From Eubacteriales bacterium (GTDB taxonomy: Bacteria; Bacillota; Clostridia; Oscillospirales; CAG-382): a stretch of 64,000 nucleotides of DNA. Shown in pieces: positions 36,184 to 44,657 of the stretch (positions are counted from its first letter, which is position 1; each line of letters begins with the position of its first letter). The notes under the pieces were generated by a model, which worked only from the letters and a program-made list of their open reading frames with translations, was not told the origin of the DNA and did no database searches. The stretch is from assembly GCA_028705495.1 (NCBI GenBank), contig JAQWDK010000001.1:62001-126000 (forward strand), in the 5' to 3' direction. Position numbers and translations under genes: made by a program.

Positions 36184-36807
36184 ATGAACATCAAAGCTTA
36201 TCTAACCGAAATCGCCTTACAAAACGGCCTTGCCGCAGAATCCATGCAATTTCCCGACTGCGAGATTGACCCAGTGAAAATTAAGGTCATTATGATCAAC
36301 GAAGTGGTGCCGAAAAACCCGGACGACTGGTTCTACAGCGAAACCAGCGACCCTGAGAACAGAAGAAATGCACTCGGCTTGTTCGATAGTGCGGGCGTAC
36401 CCGTCAAAAGTATGCGTGACATCCTTAATTTGGGTATCTATATTACCTCCGCTTTGAAAACCCCGAAAGAAAGCTCCACAGCCGACCCCGAAGTCATTAA
36501 AGCGCAGCTCCCGCTGCTTGAAGCCGAGCTTGAGCTGTTCCCGAACCTCAAGGTAATCATGCTGATGGGTGATGTCGCGATAAAGGCAGTCAACATGATT
36601 GCAAAGGCAAAGACTAAGAAGAACGCCTGCCCGTCTGGCGCAGCTGGCAGACGCCAGCATTGGGATAACAATGAGTTTTATTGGGGTGGCATCCGAGTTT
36701 TTCCGTCCTATATTATGACCGGTAAGAACCTTCTGATCGAACCGTTCAAGCGTGACACGATAACTGAGGATATCAGGCGTATGATGGAGATAATTAAAAA
36801 TGTCTGA
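36184..36807 (+). CDS. Uracil-DNA-glycosylase-superfamily protein
   Basis: 207 residues. The pattern fits the glycosylase fold: IKVIMINEVVPKNPDDWFY in the first motif position, YITSALKTPKES, then NLKVIMLMGDVAIKAVN and the C-terminal VFPSYIMTGKNL, where the usual HPS/HPA motif reads FPSYIMT. The canonical catalytic Asp motif is not obvious, so it may be a divergent member without uracil excision activity. AGGAGG lies upstream of its ATG; it overlaps the next gene by 8 bp. Confidence 0.65.
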   Translation: MNIKAYLTEIALQNGLAAESMQFPDCEIDPVKIKVIMINEVVPKNPDDWFYSETSDPENRRNALGLFDSAGVPVKSMRDILNLGIYITSALKTPKESSTADPEVIKAQLPLLEAELELFPNLKVIMLMGDVAIKAVNMIAKAKTKKNACPSGAAGRRQHWDNNEFYWGGIRVFPSYIMTGKNLLIEPFKRDTITEDIRRMMEIIKNV

Positions 36808-37285
36808 TCAAAGGAAACTAAACATCGAAGAAGAAATTAAGAACTCTGGCCTTAGCGACAACTTGCAAAAATCACACATTGAATTATGTCGTTTTTTAGA
36901 AGATAACGAGTTCCTAATCGAACCAGAAGATGACGGAAATGGCTGGAAAATATTATTTATGAACAAGTGTGTTGGTCATATGAATTTTACCAATGTAGGT
37001 ATTTGGGTTGACACCTGTGATTTTGGAGAAAGTGGTTCGGTAGACGATGTCTTAAAAGAAACTGCTTGGGCTCATGTGAGGATTTGCGAGCATTTCAGTT
37101 CGGACGGAAAGCAGTGCGGTTGCGGTAGGCAACCGGGTTTTAGCAAAATGCTTTTTGGAAGGGAACATAATAATCTCTGTTTTGCTCATTTAGAATTTAT
37201 GAATCCTGACGTTGAAACATTAGAAAACATCAAAAAACTAATGCTGTTATTTAAACAAAATAAAAGTAATATGCAATGCTCTTAA
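36800..37285 (+). CDS. Hypothetical protein, last gene of the MerR cassette
   Basis: 161 residues, not recognised. The first ~45 residues are acidic and helical; the middle (WKILFMNKCVGHMNFTNVGIWV) looks like a beta-sheet domain; a Cys/His cluster CGCGRQPGFSKMLFG with HVRICEHF nearby could bind a metal. It starts inside the end of the glycosylase-like gene, so it is translated with it, and is followed by a strong terminator. Confidence 0.6.
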   Translation: MSDQRKLNIEEEIKNSGLSDNLQKSHIELCRFLEDNEFLIEPEDDGNGWKILFMNKCVGHMNFTNVGIWVDTCDFGESGSVDDVLKETAWAHVRICEHFSSDGKQCGCGRQPGFSKMLFGREHNNLCFAHLEFMNPDVETLENIKKLMLLFKQNKSNMQCS

Positions 37286-37382
37286 TGGACATTTGCTGAA
37301 TTTATAAATTGAAAAATTGTGGTTCGAAAATATTCTTAATACTTTGAATGCAATTATGACTTTAAGTCGAAAGAAATTATGG

Positions 37383-37420
37383 TTGGGGATGGCTAAAATG
37401 CAGCCGTCCCCAATTTTTCT
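37383..37420 (+). terminator. Strong terminator closing the MerR cassette
   Basis: TTGGGGATGGCT (37383-37394) pairs with AGCCGTCCCCAA (37402-37413), with one G-T pair and a 7-base loop, then TTTTTCTTTT. It separates the plus-strand cassette from the convergent virB4 gene and may serve both directions. Confidence 0.88.
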
Positions 37421-37432
37421 TTTCATTATAGT

Positions 37433-39763
37433 TTACTTTTCATTTGGTTTGGTCGACATTAGCTTATACAGCTTGGTCGATTTGGGGAATTTATCCTGAA
37501 AAGGCACGAGTGCAGATCCTACTTTGATAAGTCCGCAACCTGCATCTACATTGGTAATATAGCTCATTTGCAAATCGCTGATATTCAGCAGCTTAGCAAG
37601 CTCAATACGGTCGGTGCTGGCTTGGTTTAGCATAACAATAAACTCGGAGTTTGCCAGCATCGTCCGTGCTGTATGTGATTGCAACATATCATCCACATTC
37701 TGCGTTATGCCCGTGCAAAATGCGCCGTATTTACGAACGCGCTTCCACAGGGTGAACAGGAAGTTTGCGCTGTATTCGTGCTGGAACAAAAGGTAAATTT
37801 CATCAATAAAGATGAAGGTGTTTCTGCCCCTCGCGCGGTTTGCCGTGATGCGGTTGAGTATGTTGTCCAGCACCACTAACATACCGATGGACTGCAACTG
37901 TTTTCCCAAATCCAAAATATCGTAGCAAATTAGGCGGCTGTCCACGTCAACATTGGTCTTCTTGGCAAAGGTATTCAAGCTACCGTCCGTGAAAAGTTCG
38001 ATTGCCAAAGCAATTTCCTTGGCTTCCGGCTCGTTCTGTTTCAACAATTCCTCGCGGAAGTCCTGCAAGGTGGGGGCGTTCCCGGTGTAACGGCGCTGGA
38101 TATAACCCTTGTAGACGGTGGCAGTGCAACGGTCAATGATTGATTTTTGTTTTGCACCCAAGTTCGTCCCGCCAATAAGCTGTTCGCATAGCGATAGGAT
38201 AAACTCGGACTTTAAGATAACAGGGTTCGCGCCATCGCCGTACTCACTGTTCATATCCATTGCATTTATATGATTGTTGGAGGTTGCCGAAATGCGGATT
38301 ACCTCGCCGCCGAAAGCATTAACAAGGGGTGTGTACTCGCGCTCCGGGTCGATTAAAATTACATCAGCATTTGGGTCTGCCAGTAAAATACTGACTTCCT
38401 CGCGCTTAGCGGTCATGGATTTACCCGAACCGGGAACGCCGAAAATGAACCCATTACCGTTCAAAAGATTCCTGCGATTAACGAATATTGGGTTTTTTGA
38501 AATGACATTGACTCCCTGATACACACCGCCGCTGTGGTTGATTTCCTGCGCCCGGAACGGTATAAGAACAGCCAGCGATTCGGTTGTCATCGTACGCAGC
38601 GCATTGACTTTCCGCAGTCCGAAAGGTAACACCGTATTCAATCCGTCCGCTTGCTGATATTTCAACGTAGCAAACTGGCACAAGTGCTTTCGCGCCGTGG
38701 TGAGCAGGGCTTCGGTGTCGCTTTCGAGCTGCTCTTTGCTGTCCGCGACATGAATCAAAGTAACCGTGGCGAACATCATACGCTGGTCACGGGTAGTGAG
38801 GTCGTCAAGAAATTCGCGGGTTTCGGCACGTTGGCGTTCCATATCATAAGGAATGATCGCGCTGAAATTGTTGCGTTCGTTCTGTTTCCTCTGAAAATTG
38901 GTAATGTTGGTTTCTACGCCCAGCAAGCGGTTTTCTACTTCGCGCACCGCTTCATCGGTCGGCACGGGAATTACATCGATGGAAAACATCATATTGCGAT
39001 TGAGGTCACAAAGCTCGCTGACCATTGAATCCTTGATAAAACTGGCATATTCCCGCAGGAACATCACACGCCCCCATTTGTCGCCCATGCGGAAACAGTC
39101 ACGTTCGTATTCGAGGGTATCGGGACAGACGAAGTCTTTGAAATCGTGTCCTTTCCTCATGGTTTCGCCCATCTCAAATCGAAAACTGGTTTCTTCGCCC
39201 ACGCGGTAGAAGTCATGGAAAATACGCAGGCGGTCGGTTGTGTCCATCTCCAAACAGATCGAACCCAAGCGGTTGAAATGGGTAATCAAATCTGTGCCGA
39301 TACGCGCGAAATAGGCACGGGCTTCCTCAATATCTTTTTTAAGAACGCTGACCGTGATATATTTTTCTTGCACAATCCCGTTGCTTCCGCTGATTTTGTC
39401 AATCAACATCTGATTATATTCCTTACGGTAGAGGTCAAGCCCATCCTTATGCATAGGAATGAGGATGGATTTTTCAAAATCGCTCTTGTTGATGCGGCGG
39501 TTGTTGATGGTGATTTTGGTTGTCGCGCCGCTGTCAAGGGAATTGAGAAGCTCGCTGTATTCAAGGAATATTGCCTCTTTGTCCTCTTTGCTGGCGACGC
39601 TGTAATTTATATCTGTAAACTTGAAGCTCTTGGAAAACTTCTTGCCGACAATAAAAATGCCGTCCTCATAAATGGCGTTAACGGGGATTGCTTGCTGTAC
39701 CGTTTTTGGCACAACAAATTCTTCCTTGTCCTGCTTGAACAAGTTTTTGAGTGTCTTAACCAT
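37433..39763 (-). CDS. VirB4-type conjugation ATPase
   Basis: The start is the ATG at 39763 with GAGGAGG about 10 bp upstream. 776 residues. Walker A is GFIFGVPGSGKSMTAKREE, Walker B is TFIFIDEIYLLFQHE, and FCTGITQNVDDML follows, all typical of VirB4/TraE ATPases of clostridial ICEs (CD1110 type). It powers assembly and substrate passage of the type IV secretion channel from the cytoplasmic face. It follows prgI and the virB6-like gene in the usual order. Downstream, the usual cell-wall hydrolase and sortase genes are displaced by the plus-strand MerR cassette. Confidence 0.93.
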   Translation of the reverse strand: MVKTLKNLFKQDKEEFVVPKTVQQAIPVNAIYEDGIFIVGKKFSKSFKFTDINYSVASKEDKEAIFLEYSELLNSLDSGATTKITINNRRINKSDFEKSILIPMHKDGLDLYRKEYNQMLIDKISGSNGIVQEKYITVSVLKKDIEEARAYFARIGTDLITHFNRLGSICLEMDTTDRLRIFHDFYRVGEETSFRFEMGETMRKGHDFKDFVCPDTLEYERDCFRMGDKWGRVMFLREYASFIKDSMVSELCDLNRNMMFSIDVIPVPTDEAVREVENRLLGVETNITNFQRKQNERNNFSAIIPYDMERQRAETREFLDDLTTRDQRMMFATVTLIHVADSKEQLESDTEALLTTARKHLCQFATLKYQQADGLNTVLPFGLRKVNALRTMTTESLAVLIPFRAQEINHSGGVYQGVNVISKNPIFVNRRNLLNGNGFIFGVPGSGKSMTAKREEVSILLADPNADVILIDPEREYTPLVNAFGGEVIRISATSNNHINAMDMNSEYGDGANPVILKSEFILSLCEQLIGGTNLGAKQKSIIDRCTATVYKGYIQRRYTGNAPTLQDFREELLKQNEPEAKEIALAIELFTDGSLNTFAKKTNVDVDSRLICYDILDLGKQLQSIGMLVVLDNILNRITANRARGRNTFIFIDEIYLLFQHEYSANFLFTLWKRVRKYGAFCTGITQNVDDMLQSHTARTMLANSEFIVMLNQASTDRIELAKLLNISDLQMSYITNVDAGCGLIKVGSALVPFQDKFPKSTKLYKLMSTKPNEK

Positions 39764-39841
39764 ATAAAAATTTCCTCCTCGTCTGGGCAATTTCGCAGAA
39801 ATTGCAAGAGCGCGGCAACAAAGTTTGGATTATATAAATAT

Positions 39842-40180
39842 TCATTCCGCGCTCTGACTCCCTCTCATGATTTCGTAATAGGTGTTGGACGCGCAGAACA
39901 TCAACTTTTTCGGCATGAGAAACTCAGACTTTATCCACGCCCAAACAAATACTTCTGCCGACATACCGTGATACTTGATGAACCCAATAGCCGCAAACGG
40001 CGCGGCTCCGACAATGCACATCCACGATACGGTTTCGGTTCCGAAATGGTTTCTCAGCCCAAAATAAATGCCCACAGCCATACCGCAGGCAACGATAGAA
40101 AATATAAACTGCCGCAGACTTAACCCGAAAAATATGGATTCGGTATATTCGCGGATTTCTCTGTTGATTTTTACTTCCAA
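39842..40180 (-). CDS. PrgI-family protein (VirB3-like)
   Basis: 112 residues with two adjacent transmembrane helices (SLRQFIFSIVACGMAVGIYF and WMCIVGAAPFAAIGFI) preceded by VKINREIREYTESIFFGLS, the hallmark of PrgI-family conjugation proteins. It partners with VirB4 at the inner membrane. Between it and virB4 a 78-bp gap holds a perfect hairpin (GCAATTT/AAATTGC, 39788-39806) and a 9-bp inverted repeat that reaches into its 3' end. Confidence 0.9.
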   Translation of the reverse strand: MEVKINREIREYTESIFFGLSLRQFIFSIVACGMAVGIYFGLRNHFGTETVSWMCIVGAAPFAAIGFIKYHGMSAEVFVWAWIKSEFLMPKKLMFCASNTYYEIMRGSQSAE

Positions 40181-40200
40181 TTTATTTCCTCCATTTCTGC

Positions 40201-41031
40201 TTAAAGCCCCATGAGTTCTCGCACAACACGGTCTGCCATTTTCACCGTGCCAACCAAAATCAATAGGTTAAAGCACAATTCGCCGACATATGCCCATACT
40301 TGCGTGACCGCTGCTGCGCTTGCGTCTACTGCTGGCGGACTTGACGCAAACAGCGAAAAGATAATGCAAGCCAGCACGATAATCGCGCCCTCCAAACAGA
40401 CAGCGCAATAGCTTTTGATAAACGCTTTGCCTACCGACTGGCTTGGTTCTCCGGCAAAGGTTGACAGCGGTACGGGCGCAATCGCCGTGTAGAGATAGAG
40501 CTTAAAAAATCGCCCGTATACGCTCATAATCATCACGAATGAAAGCACCGTGATAAACAGACCGCCGATGAGCGTCACCGCCCATAATGGGATTGATTCA
40601 AAGAAGCCGCAATTGTCAATCGCAGTTCTGATACTGTCCGGCAGAACGGTCTGTGTTGCGCCGCCGATTCCCGAAGCCGACAGGATGGTGGACATCAGCC
40701 CTTGAATTATCCTAAAGAGCGCCATCATCAATTCCAGCCCGTAGGTCACGACGGCTTTCGCAAGCGCAAACCGTATAAATATTTTCAAGGCGTGCTCCGG
40801 CTTTTTGAGTTCGGCAAAACTGCCGCACGTCTTTACCACGCCGATAACGAAAAACAAAACCAACAGTCCAAGCCCGATTGCCTGAACCGCGCCGTGAATA
40901 TCAACGATTACGTTCCATATTGTCCCGCCCTTGAATTGTTCAGGGCTTTGCGTGATTAGCTGCCATATCTCTGCAAGTTTGCTGTTCCATGTTTCTAACG
41001 CATTTTCAAGGTTATCAGTAACCCAACTCAT
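40201..41031 (-). CDS. VirB6/TrbL-like polytopic channel protein
   Basis: Start taken at the ATG at 41031 (AGAGGTGG 8 bp upstream). About 276 residues with six or so transmembrane helices (for example AIGLGLLVLFFVIGVV, AVTLIGGLFITVLSFVMIM, GAIIVLACIIFSLFA) and a central loop APVPLSTFAGEPSQSVGKAF. This motif is characteristic of VirB6/TrbL-like proteins of Gram-positive conjugative elements. It forms part of the membrane channel. It lies between the small protein at 41105 and prgI. Confidence 0.85.
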   Translation of the reverse strand: MSWVTDNLENALETWNSKLAEIWQLITQSPEQFKGGTIWNVIVDIHGAVQAIGLGLLVLFFVIGVVKTCGSFAELKKPEHALKIFIRFALAKAVVTYGLELMMALFRIIQGLMSTILSASGIGGATQTVLPDSIRTAIDNCGFFESIPLWAVTLIGGLFITVLSFVMIMSVYGRFFKLYLYTAIAPVPLSTFAGEPSQSVGKAFIKSYCAVCLEGAIIVLACIIFSLFASSPPAVDASAAAVTQVWAYVGELCFNLLILVGTVKMADRVVRELMGL

Positions 41032-41104
41032 TTGTGTGACCACCTCTCTTTCTTAAAAAGATAGGGCAGGCTGCGGTGGACAGTCTGCCACTTGTACATA
41101 GCCT

Positions 41105-41323
41105 TTACCGTTCCCGGTTGATGGGTTTTTTGTCGCGCACAATCCCGTATTTATCGTCAACGTAGTATCTGCCTACGAAAGGATTGAAAATGGCGGTGCA
41201 TTTCACATCACCGTACTGCGCCAGATACTTGTTGTCACCGATTTTTTCAAGAATGGTCGCTTGTGCAAGCCCGCCATCAAGGGAATGGATGTGGCAATCG
41301 CATTTGTCGATATAGTTTGGCAT
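41105..41323 (-). CDS. Small conserved ICE protein of unknown function
   Basis: 72 residues from the ATG at 41323 (AGGAGG 9 bp upstream). It has a CDCHIHSLDGG motif near the start and a beta-rich remainder (KYLAQYGDVKCTAIFNPFVGRYYVDD). No membrane span or signal peptide. It resembles small proteins found between the pilin-like and VirB6-like genes of clostridial ICEs; I do not recognise a named domain. Confidence 0.6.
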   Translation of the reverse strand: MPNYIDKCDCHIHSLDGGLAQATILEKIGDNKYLAQYGDVKCTAIFNPFVGRYYVDDKYGIVRDKKPINRER

Positions 41324-41328
41324 GGACA

Positions 41329-41724
41329 TCAACCTCCTGTGATAAGCGACAGAATTTCCTTCGCGAAGGTGATAATGACACCGCCTGCGAGGGTCAGAAA
41401 TCCGTTGGCTCGCTGCGACGGGTCATGACTTTTCAGCGACAGACCAATCTGCACGATACCGAAGCCAAGCAGGATAAGTCCAATGGCGCGAATCAATCCG
41501 AAGATAAAGTCGCTCAGGTTGTTGACGACCGTAACCGGGTCGTCGGTAGCGGCGAATGCCGTCATACCGCAGGTTAGAAGCAGTGTCAACGCCAGCACGA
41601 CGGCGGCGTAGATATGGAATCCTTTTTTAGCGTCTCCGCTCAGGGTAGACGGGCTTGTCGTCTTGGGGTTTGGGTTTCTTTCGGGGCTGCCCTTGCGCAG
41701 CAGCTTGCTTAAAAATGTTTTCAT
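41329..41724 (-). CDS. Pilin-like small membrane protein (VirB2/TrbC-like)
   Basis: 131 residues: a signal peptide (HIYAAVVLALTLLLTCG, ending MTAFA) and two transmembrane helices (FIFGLIRAIGLILLGFGIVQ and GFLTLAGGVIITFAKEIL) separated by the short polar loop SLKSHDPSQRANG. That is the VirB2/TrbC pilin layout. Such ICE proteins are often mislabelled as glutamyl-tRNA amidotransferase in databases; nothing here supports that. Its ATG has AAGGAG upstream and lies 98 bp inside the 3' end of the VirD4 gene, in another frame. Confidence 0.75.
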   Translation of the reverse strand: MKTFLSKLLRKGSPERNPNPKTTSPSTLSGDAKKGFHIYAAVVLALTLLLTCGMTAFAATDDPVTVVNNLSDFIFGLIRAIGLILLGFGIVQIGLSLKSHDPSQRANGFLTLAGGVIITFAKEILSLITGG

Positions 41725-43543
41725 TGTTTTTATTCTCCTTTACATCAAACAAATTCTCTAAATCCGTTTCGGAATAGAGTACATAAGTGGTTGCCTGTTC
41801 CTCCGGCGTTTCGGGTTGACTGTCGGGCAGCGCAGCCGTCCGCATAAACTGCAATGTGCCGCTTGAACGGATTTCCTCACCGTGGTCATAGGCTTTGCCA
41901 TTTCCGTCCGTGGTCGCGCCGACGCAGGGATGGCGCAGAATATCGAACTTTTCGTCCTGAATCGGGCGTTCACCACGGATAAACAGAAGGGCGAATCGGT
42001 TATCCAGCATCCGAACCTCGTCCGGGGTGAGAAGCTCACGCCCGCTGTTTTGGAAGTTGGTGCTGTAATTGCCGTTTCGCCCGCTGGATCGTCCGAAGGT
42101 GTTTGTGTCGATGGTTTCTTTGCCTAAAAGCTCAGAAACGTATTTGTGTGTAGATTGCTCGTTGCCGCCCAAATAGAGAAACTCATCGCAGTTGCCGATG
42201 ATACTCTCGTGCTGTTTTTCAAACAACGCTTTTAATTGCGCCAGATTTTGCAAGATAATCGACACCGACACGCCGCGCGAACGCATGGTGGACAGGTCTT
42301 TTTCAAAGTCATCAGGGAGCGCAACATTGGCGAACTCGTCCATGATGAAATGAACATGCATGGGCAATGCGCCTTTGTGAACATGGTCTGCTTGATAAAA
42401 CAGGGTTTGGAATAGCTGTGTGTAGAGGATACTGACAAGGAAGTTAAAACTGGTGTCGCTGTCGGGAATGATGATAAACAGTGCTGTTTTCTCGGTTCCC
42501 ATTTTCACAATTTCCAGCTCATCCGTAGAGGTTAGCTTCTCCATTTCCGAAAGATTGAACTTCTCCAACCTTGCAGCAAGTGTTATCTGAATAGATTTAA
42601 GGGTCTTTCCCGAACCCTTGCGGTAGAGCTTGTAATACTTGACTGCGATATGGTCTGGTTCCTCTGATTCCAAAATGTCAAACAGGTCGTCTAGCGGAGA
42701 GCGAAAATCCTCATCGTCCTCTCGTGTGTCGGCCGCTCGGAGCATCTCCATCACCATGCCGAAATTTTGCTCATCGTCCGGCGCTTCATGGCGAAGGTAA
42801 AAGATGAGCGCGGACAGCAGCATGGACGCCGAGTTATCCCAAAACGGATCTTGTGCCTGCGAACCTTTCGGTGTAGTCGCTTTGAATAGATTGGTGACAA
42901 GCTTCTGCACATCAGTATCGCTTTGGAGATAGACGAAAGGGTTGTAGCAGTAGGACTTTTCCATATTGATTAAGTCCAATACCCGCACCTTTACACCTTT
43001 GTTTTCCAGTAAATGTCCTGTGTCCCTCAGAATTTCTCCTTTCGGGTCGAGGATGACCATGCTGGAATTACACTGCATGACATTGGGTTTTGCGTAGAAC
43101 CTCGTTTTGCCTGAACCGGAACCGCCGCATATCAGGACGTTGAGGTTTCGTCTGTGCTTTTTCACATTAAATCCCATACGGACGTTTTGCGTGAGCAGTT
43201 TGCTGTCGGCAAACGCTTTGCTCCTGTACCGCCTATTTATGGTTGCCGCGTCGCCCCATTTTGCGGAACCGTGTTCCTCGCGTCGGCGGTAATTTCGCTT
43301 GGTTGAAAAATATATCCCGATACCAAATCCGTAGGCGGCGATTAAAAAGAGGACAGTTTTCAGGCTGTCCCCACAAAGCGTTATTTGAAATGGATTGTTT
43401 AACGCCGCTGTTAGGTTTTGAATGATTTCGGGTAGACCGCCCGATATGGCTGGCGCAATTAACAGTCCCAGCCATACCGAGGGTATCAGCCCAAGCGCGG
43501 AAAGGAACAGCGTTTGCCGCAGGTTATCTCGCGTCACCGCCAC
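41627..43543 (-). CDS. VirD4-type coupling protein (TraG/TcpA family)
   Basis: 638 residues. Two N-terminal transmembrane helices (about 10-35 and 60-80) precede a cytoplasmic ATPase: Walker A LICGGSGSGKTRFYAKPN (about 133-150) and Walker B VHFIMDEFANVALP, then QNLAQLKALFEKQHESI. The Lys/Pro/Arg-rich tail (PRKKPKPQDDKPVYPERRR) is disordered. It brings the relaxase-DNA complex to the secretion channel. It begins at a GTG overlapping the upstream small gene by 20 bp, and its last 98 bp overlap the pilin-like gene. Confidence 0.94.
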   Translation of the reverse strand: MAVTRDNLRQTLFLSALGLIPSVWLGLLIAPAISGGLPEIIQNLTAALNNPFQITLCGDSLKTVLFLIAAYGFGIGIYFSTKRNYRRREEHGSAKWGDAATINRRYRSKAFADSKLLTQNVRMGFNVKKHRRNLNVLICGGSGSGKTRFYAKPNVMQCNSSMVILDPKGEILRDTGHLLENKGVKVRVLDLINMEKSYCYNPFVYLQSDTDVQKLVTNLFKATTPKGSQAQDPFWDNSASMLLSALIFYLRHEAPDDEQNFGMVMEMLRAADTREDDEDFRSPLDDLFDILESEEPDHIAVKYYKLYRKGSGKTLKSIQITLAARLEKFNLSEMEKLTSTDELEIVKMGTEKTALFIIIPDSDTSFNFLVSILYTQLFQTLFYQADHVHKGALPMHVHFIMDEFANVALPDDFEKDLSTMRSRGVSVSIILQNLAQLKALFEKQHESIIGNCDEFLYLGGNEQSTHKYVSELLGKETIDTNTFGRSSGRNGNYSTNFQNSGRELLTPDEVRMLDNRFALLFIRGERPIQDEKFDILRHPCVGATTDGNGKAYDHGEEIRSSGTLQFMRTAALPDSQPETPEEQATTYVLYSETDLENLFDVKENKNNENIFKQAAAQGQPRKKPKPQDDKPVYPERRR

Positions 43544-43712
43544 GAACCTTTACTTTTTTTGTTGGGGCAGAAAAGAGTTCTTCGATGAGGTCGTCCACCG
43601 TGTTGGTGGATTTATCCTCGCCAATCCGTTTATTGCGCAGATCGTTGAGCGCGGTCAGAACCGCGCCCTGTTCGGAACGGTCAAGTTCAATGACTTTTAC
43701 TTCTTCTCTCAT
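43524..43712 (-). CDS. Small conserved ICE protein upstream of virD4
   Basis: 62 residues, MREEVKVIELDRSEQGAVL at the start, then a helical KSTNTVDDLIEELF segment and a basic end. Overlaps its neighbours on both sides (4 bp with the ArdC-like gene, 20 bp with virD4), which supports real translation. Function unknown; its place just before the coupling protein is typical of this ICE type. Confidence 0.7.
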   Translation of the reverse strand: MREEVKVIELDRSEQGAVLTALNDLRNKRIGEDKSTNTVDDLIEELFSAPTKKVKVRGGDAR

Positions 43713-44656
43713 GACCGCGCCTCCTGCATAGGAGCCTTTTTCTGCGGTTCAAGCACCTTTGACATACGGATGGCAATATCGTTTACCGTATCTCGGATGG
43801 TCTTGATTTCGCTGCGAACCTCCTTGCCGTCACGGTCGGCGAAATAAGCTGGTACTTCGGCGAAACTGTAACCTTTGGTATCAATGCCATACTTGGCGCA
43901 CAACGTGTAGGACGCGGCATAAGCAGCAAAGCCCTTATTCTTGCATTGTAGGGTTTCGGTGCTTTGGTGGTCGAGTTCGGCATAAGCGATTTCCTGTGCT
44001 AAGCATCGAAATAGGCTATCCCCGTCCAGCCCGCGCACCACTTCAATCACATCGCGCGATTCGCTATAATGCGCTCCGTTCCCGTCCTGCAAGCTGTCCA
44101 CCAGTTTAATGGTCGCGGGCGAATTGCTCATCAGCGCTTTGAGAAGGATGCGGATTTCTCTCGATACAGACGGAGTTTTATCTTTCATGCTCGTCTGTGA
44201 AATGTCGAACACCTTTTTGATATTCATGCTCGTCTGTGAAATGTCGAACACCTTTTTGATATTCATGCTCACACCTGTGGTGCCGTCTTCGCGCTTATAT
44301 TCCTTGCCTGGCTCGAAAATAGCAATGCCCGTTGCGCCTTTGTTTACATATTCGCCCTGTTCTTTCCAATGGTCGAAATCGCCGAGCCGTGTTGCGTCGG
44401 GTCGCTGGGCGAAAATTAGCAGGGTATTCTGCGCCGAATACCGCTCAAATCGGGCAAGCGTATTCAGATACTGTTGAAACTTCCCGCCGTCCCCGGTAAT
44501 CTCAGTTTCGGCTTGTTTCGCCATATCGGAGAGATTATCGCGCTCCTCTTTTTTCTTTTCCGTATATTCCTCATCGGAAAGCCGCTCCTGCGGCGGGTTG
44601 GCAGGTTCGGTTTCCTTTACATCCTCCATAATGAGGTCATCATAATTCTCCGGCAT
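43709..44656 (-). CDS. ArdC-like protein with internal 39-bp tandem duplication
   Basis: Start at the ATG at 44656 with AAGGAG 10 bp upstream; the frame is open further but within pcfB. 315 residues. The N-terminal ArdC-like ssDNA-binding domain is FQQYLNTLARFERYSAQNTL with GEYVNKGATGIAIFEPG (about 65-130), like the first domain of the giant SNF2 protein. The C-terminal half has a degenerate metallopeptidase-like segment (CLAQEIAYAEL, where HExxH would be expected). A 13-residue unit MNIKKVFDISQTS is exactly duplicated. ArdC proteins protect incoming DNA from restriction; this one is probably an antirestriction or DNA-processing factor. Confidence 0.78.
   Translation of the reverse strand: MPENYDDLIMEDVKETEPANPPQERLSDEEYTEKKKEERDNLSDMAKQAETEITGDGGKFQQYLNTLARFERYSAQNTLLIFAQRPDATRLGDFDHWKEQGEYVNKGATGIAIFEPGKEYKREDGTTGVSMNIKKVFDISQTSMNIKKVFDISQTSMKDKTPSVSREIRILLKALMSNSPATIKLVDSLQDGNGAHYSESRDVIEVVRGLDGDSLFRCLAQEIAYAELDHQSTETLQCKNKGFAAYAASYTLCAKYGIDTKGYSFAEVPAYFADRDGKEVRSEIKTIRDTVNDIAIRMSKVLEPQKKAPMQEARS
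44185..44270. repeat. 39-bp perfect tandem duplication inside the ArdC-like gene
   Basis: Two exact copies at 44185-44223 and 44224-44262, plus the first 8 bases of a third copy. Because 39 is divisible by three, the frame stays open and adds 13 residues (MNIKKVFDISQTS) to the fold. Confidence 0.95.
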
Positions 44657-44657
44657 A

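Noticed and set aside
39146..40123. A 325-codon open frame on the plus strand across virB4 and prgI
   Set aside because: It is antisense to two well-supported conjugation genes, has no ribosome binding site and shows no recognisable domain; GC-rich codon structure explains it.
41329..41724. Glutamyl-tRNA amidotransferase subunit, as similar ICE proteins are sometimes named
   Set aside because: The protein is a signal peptide plus two membrane helices with no amidase or Gat motifs; the conjugation context supports a pilin-like protein.
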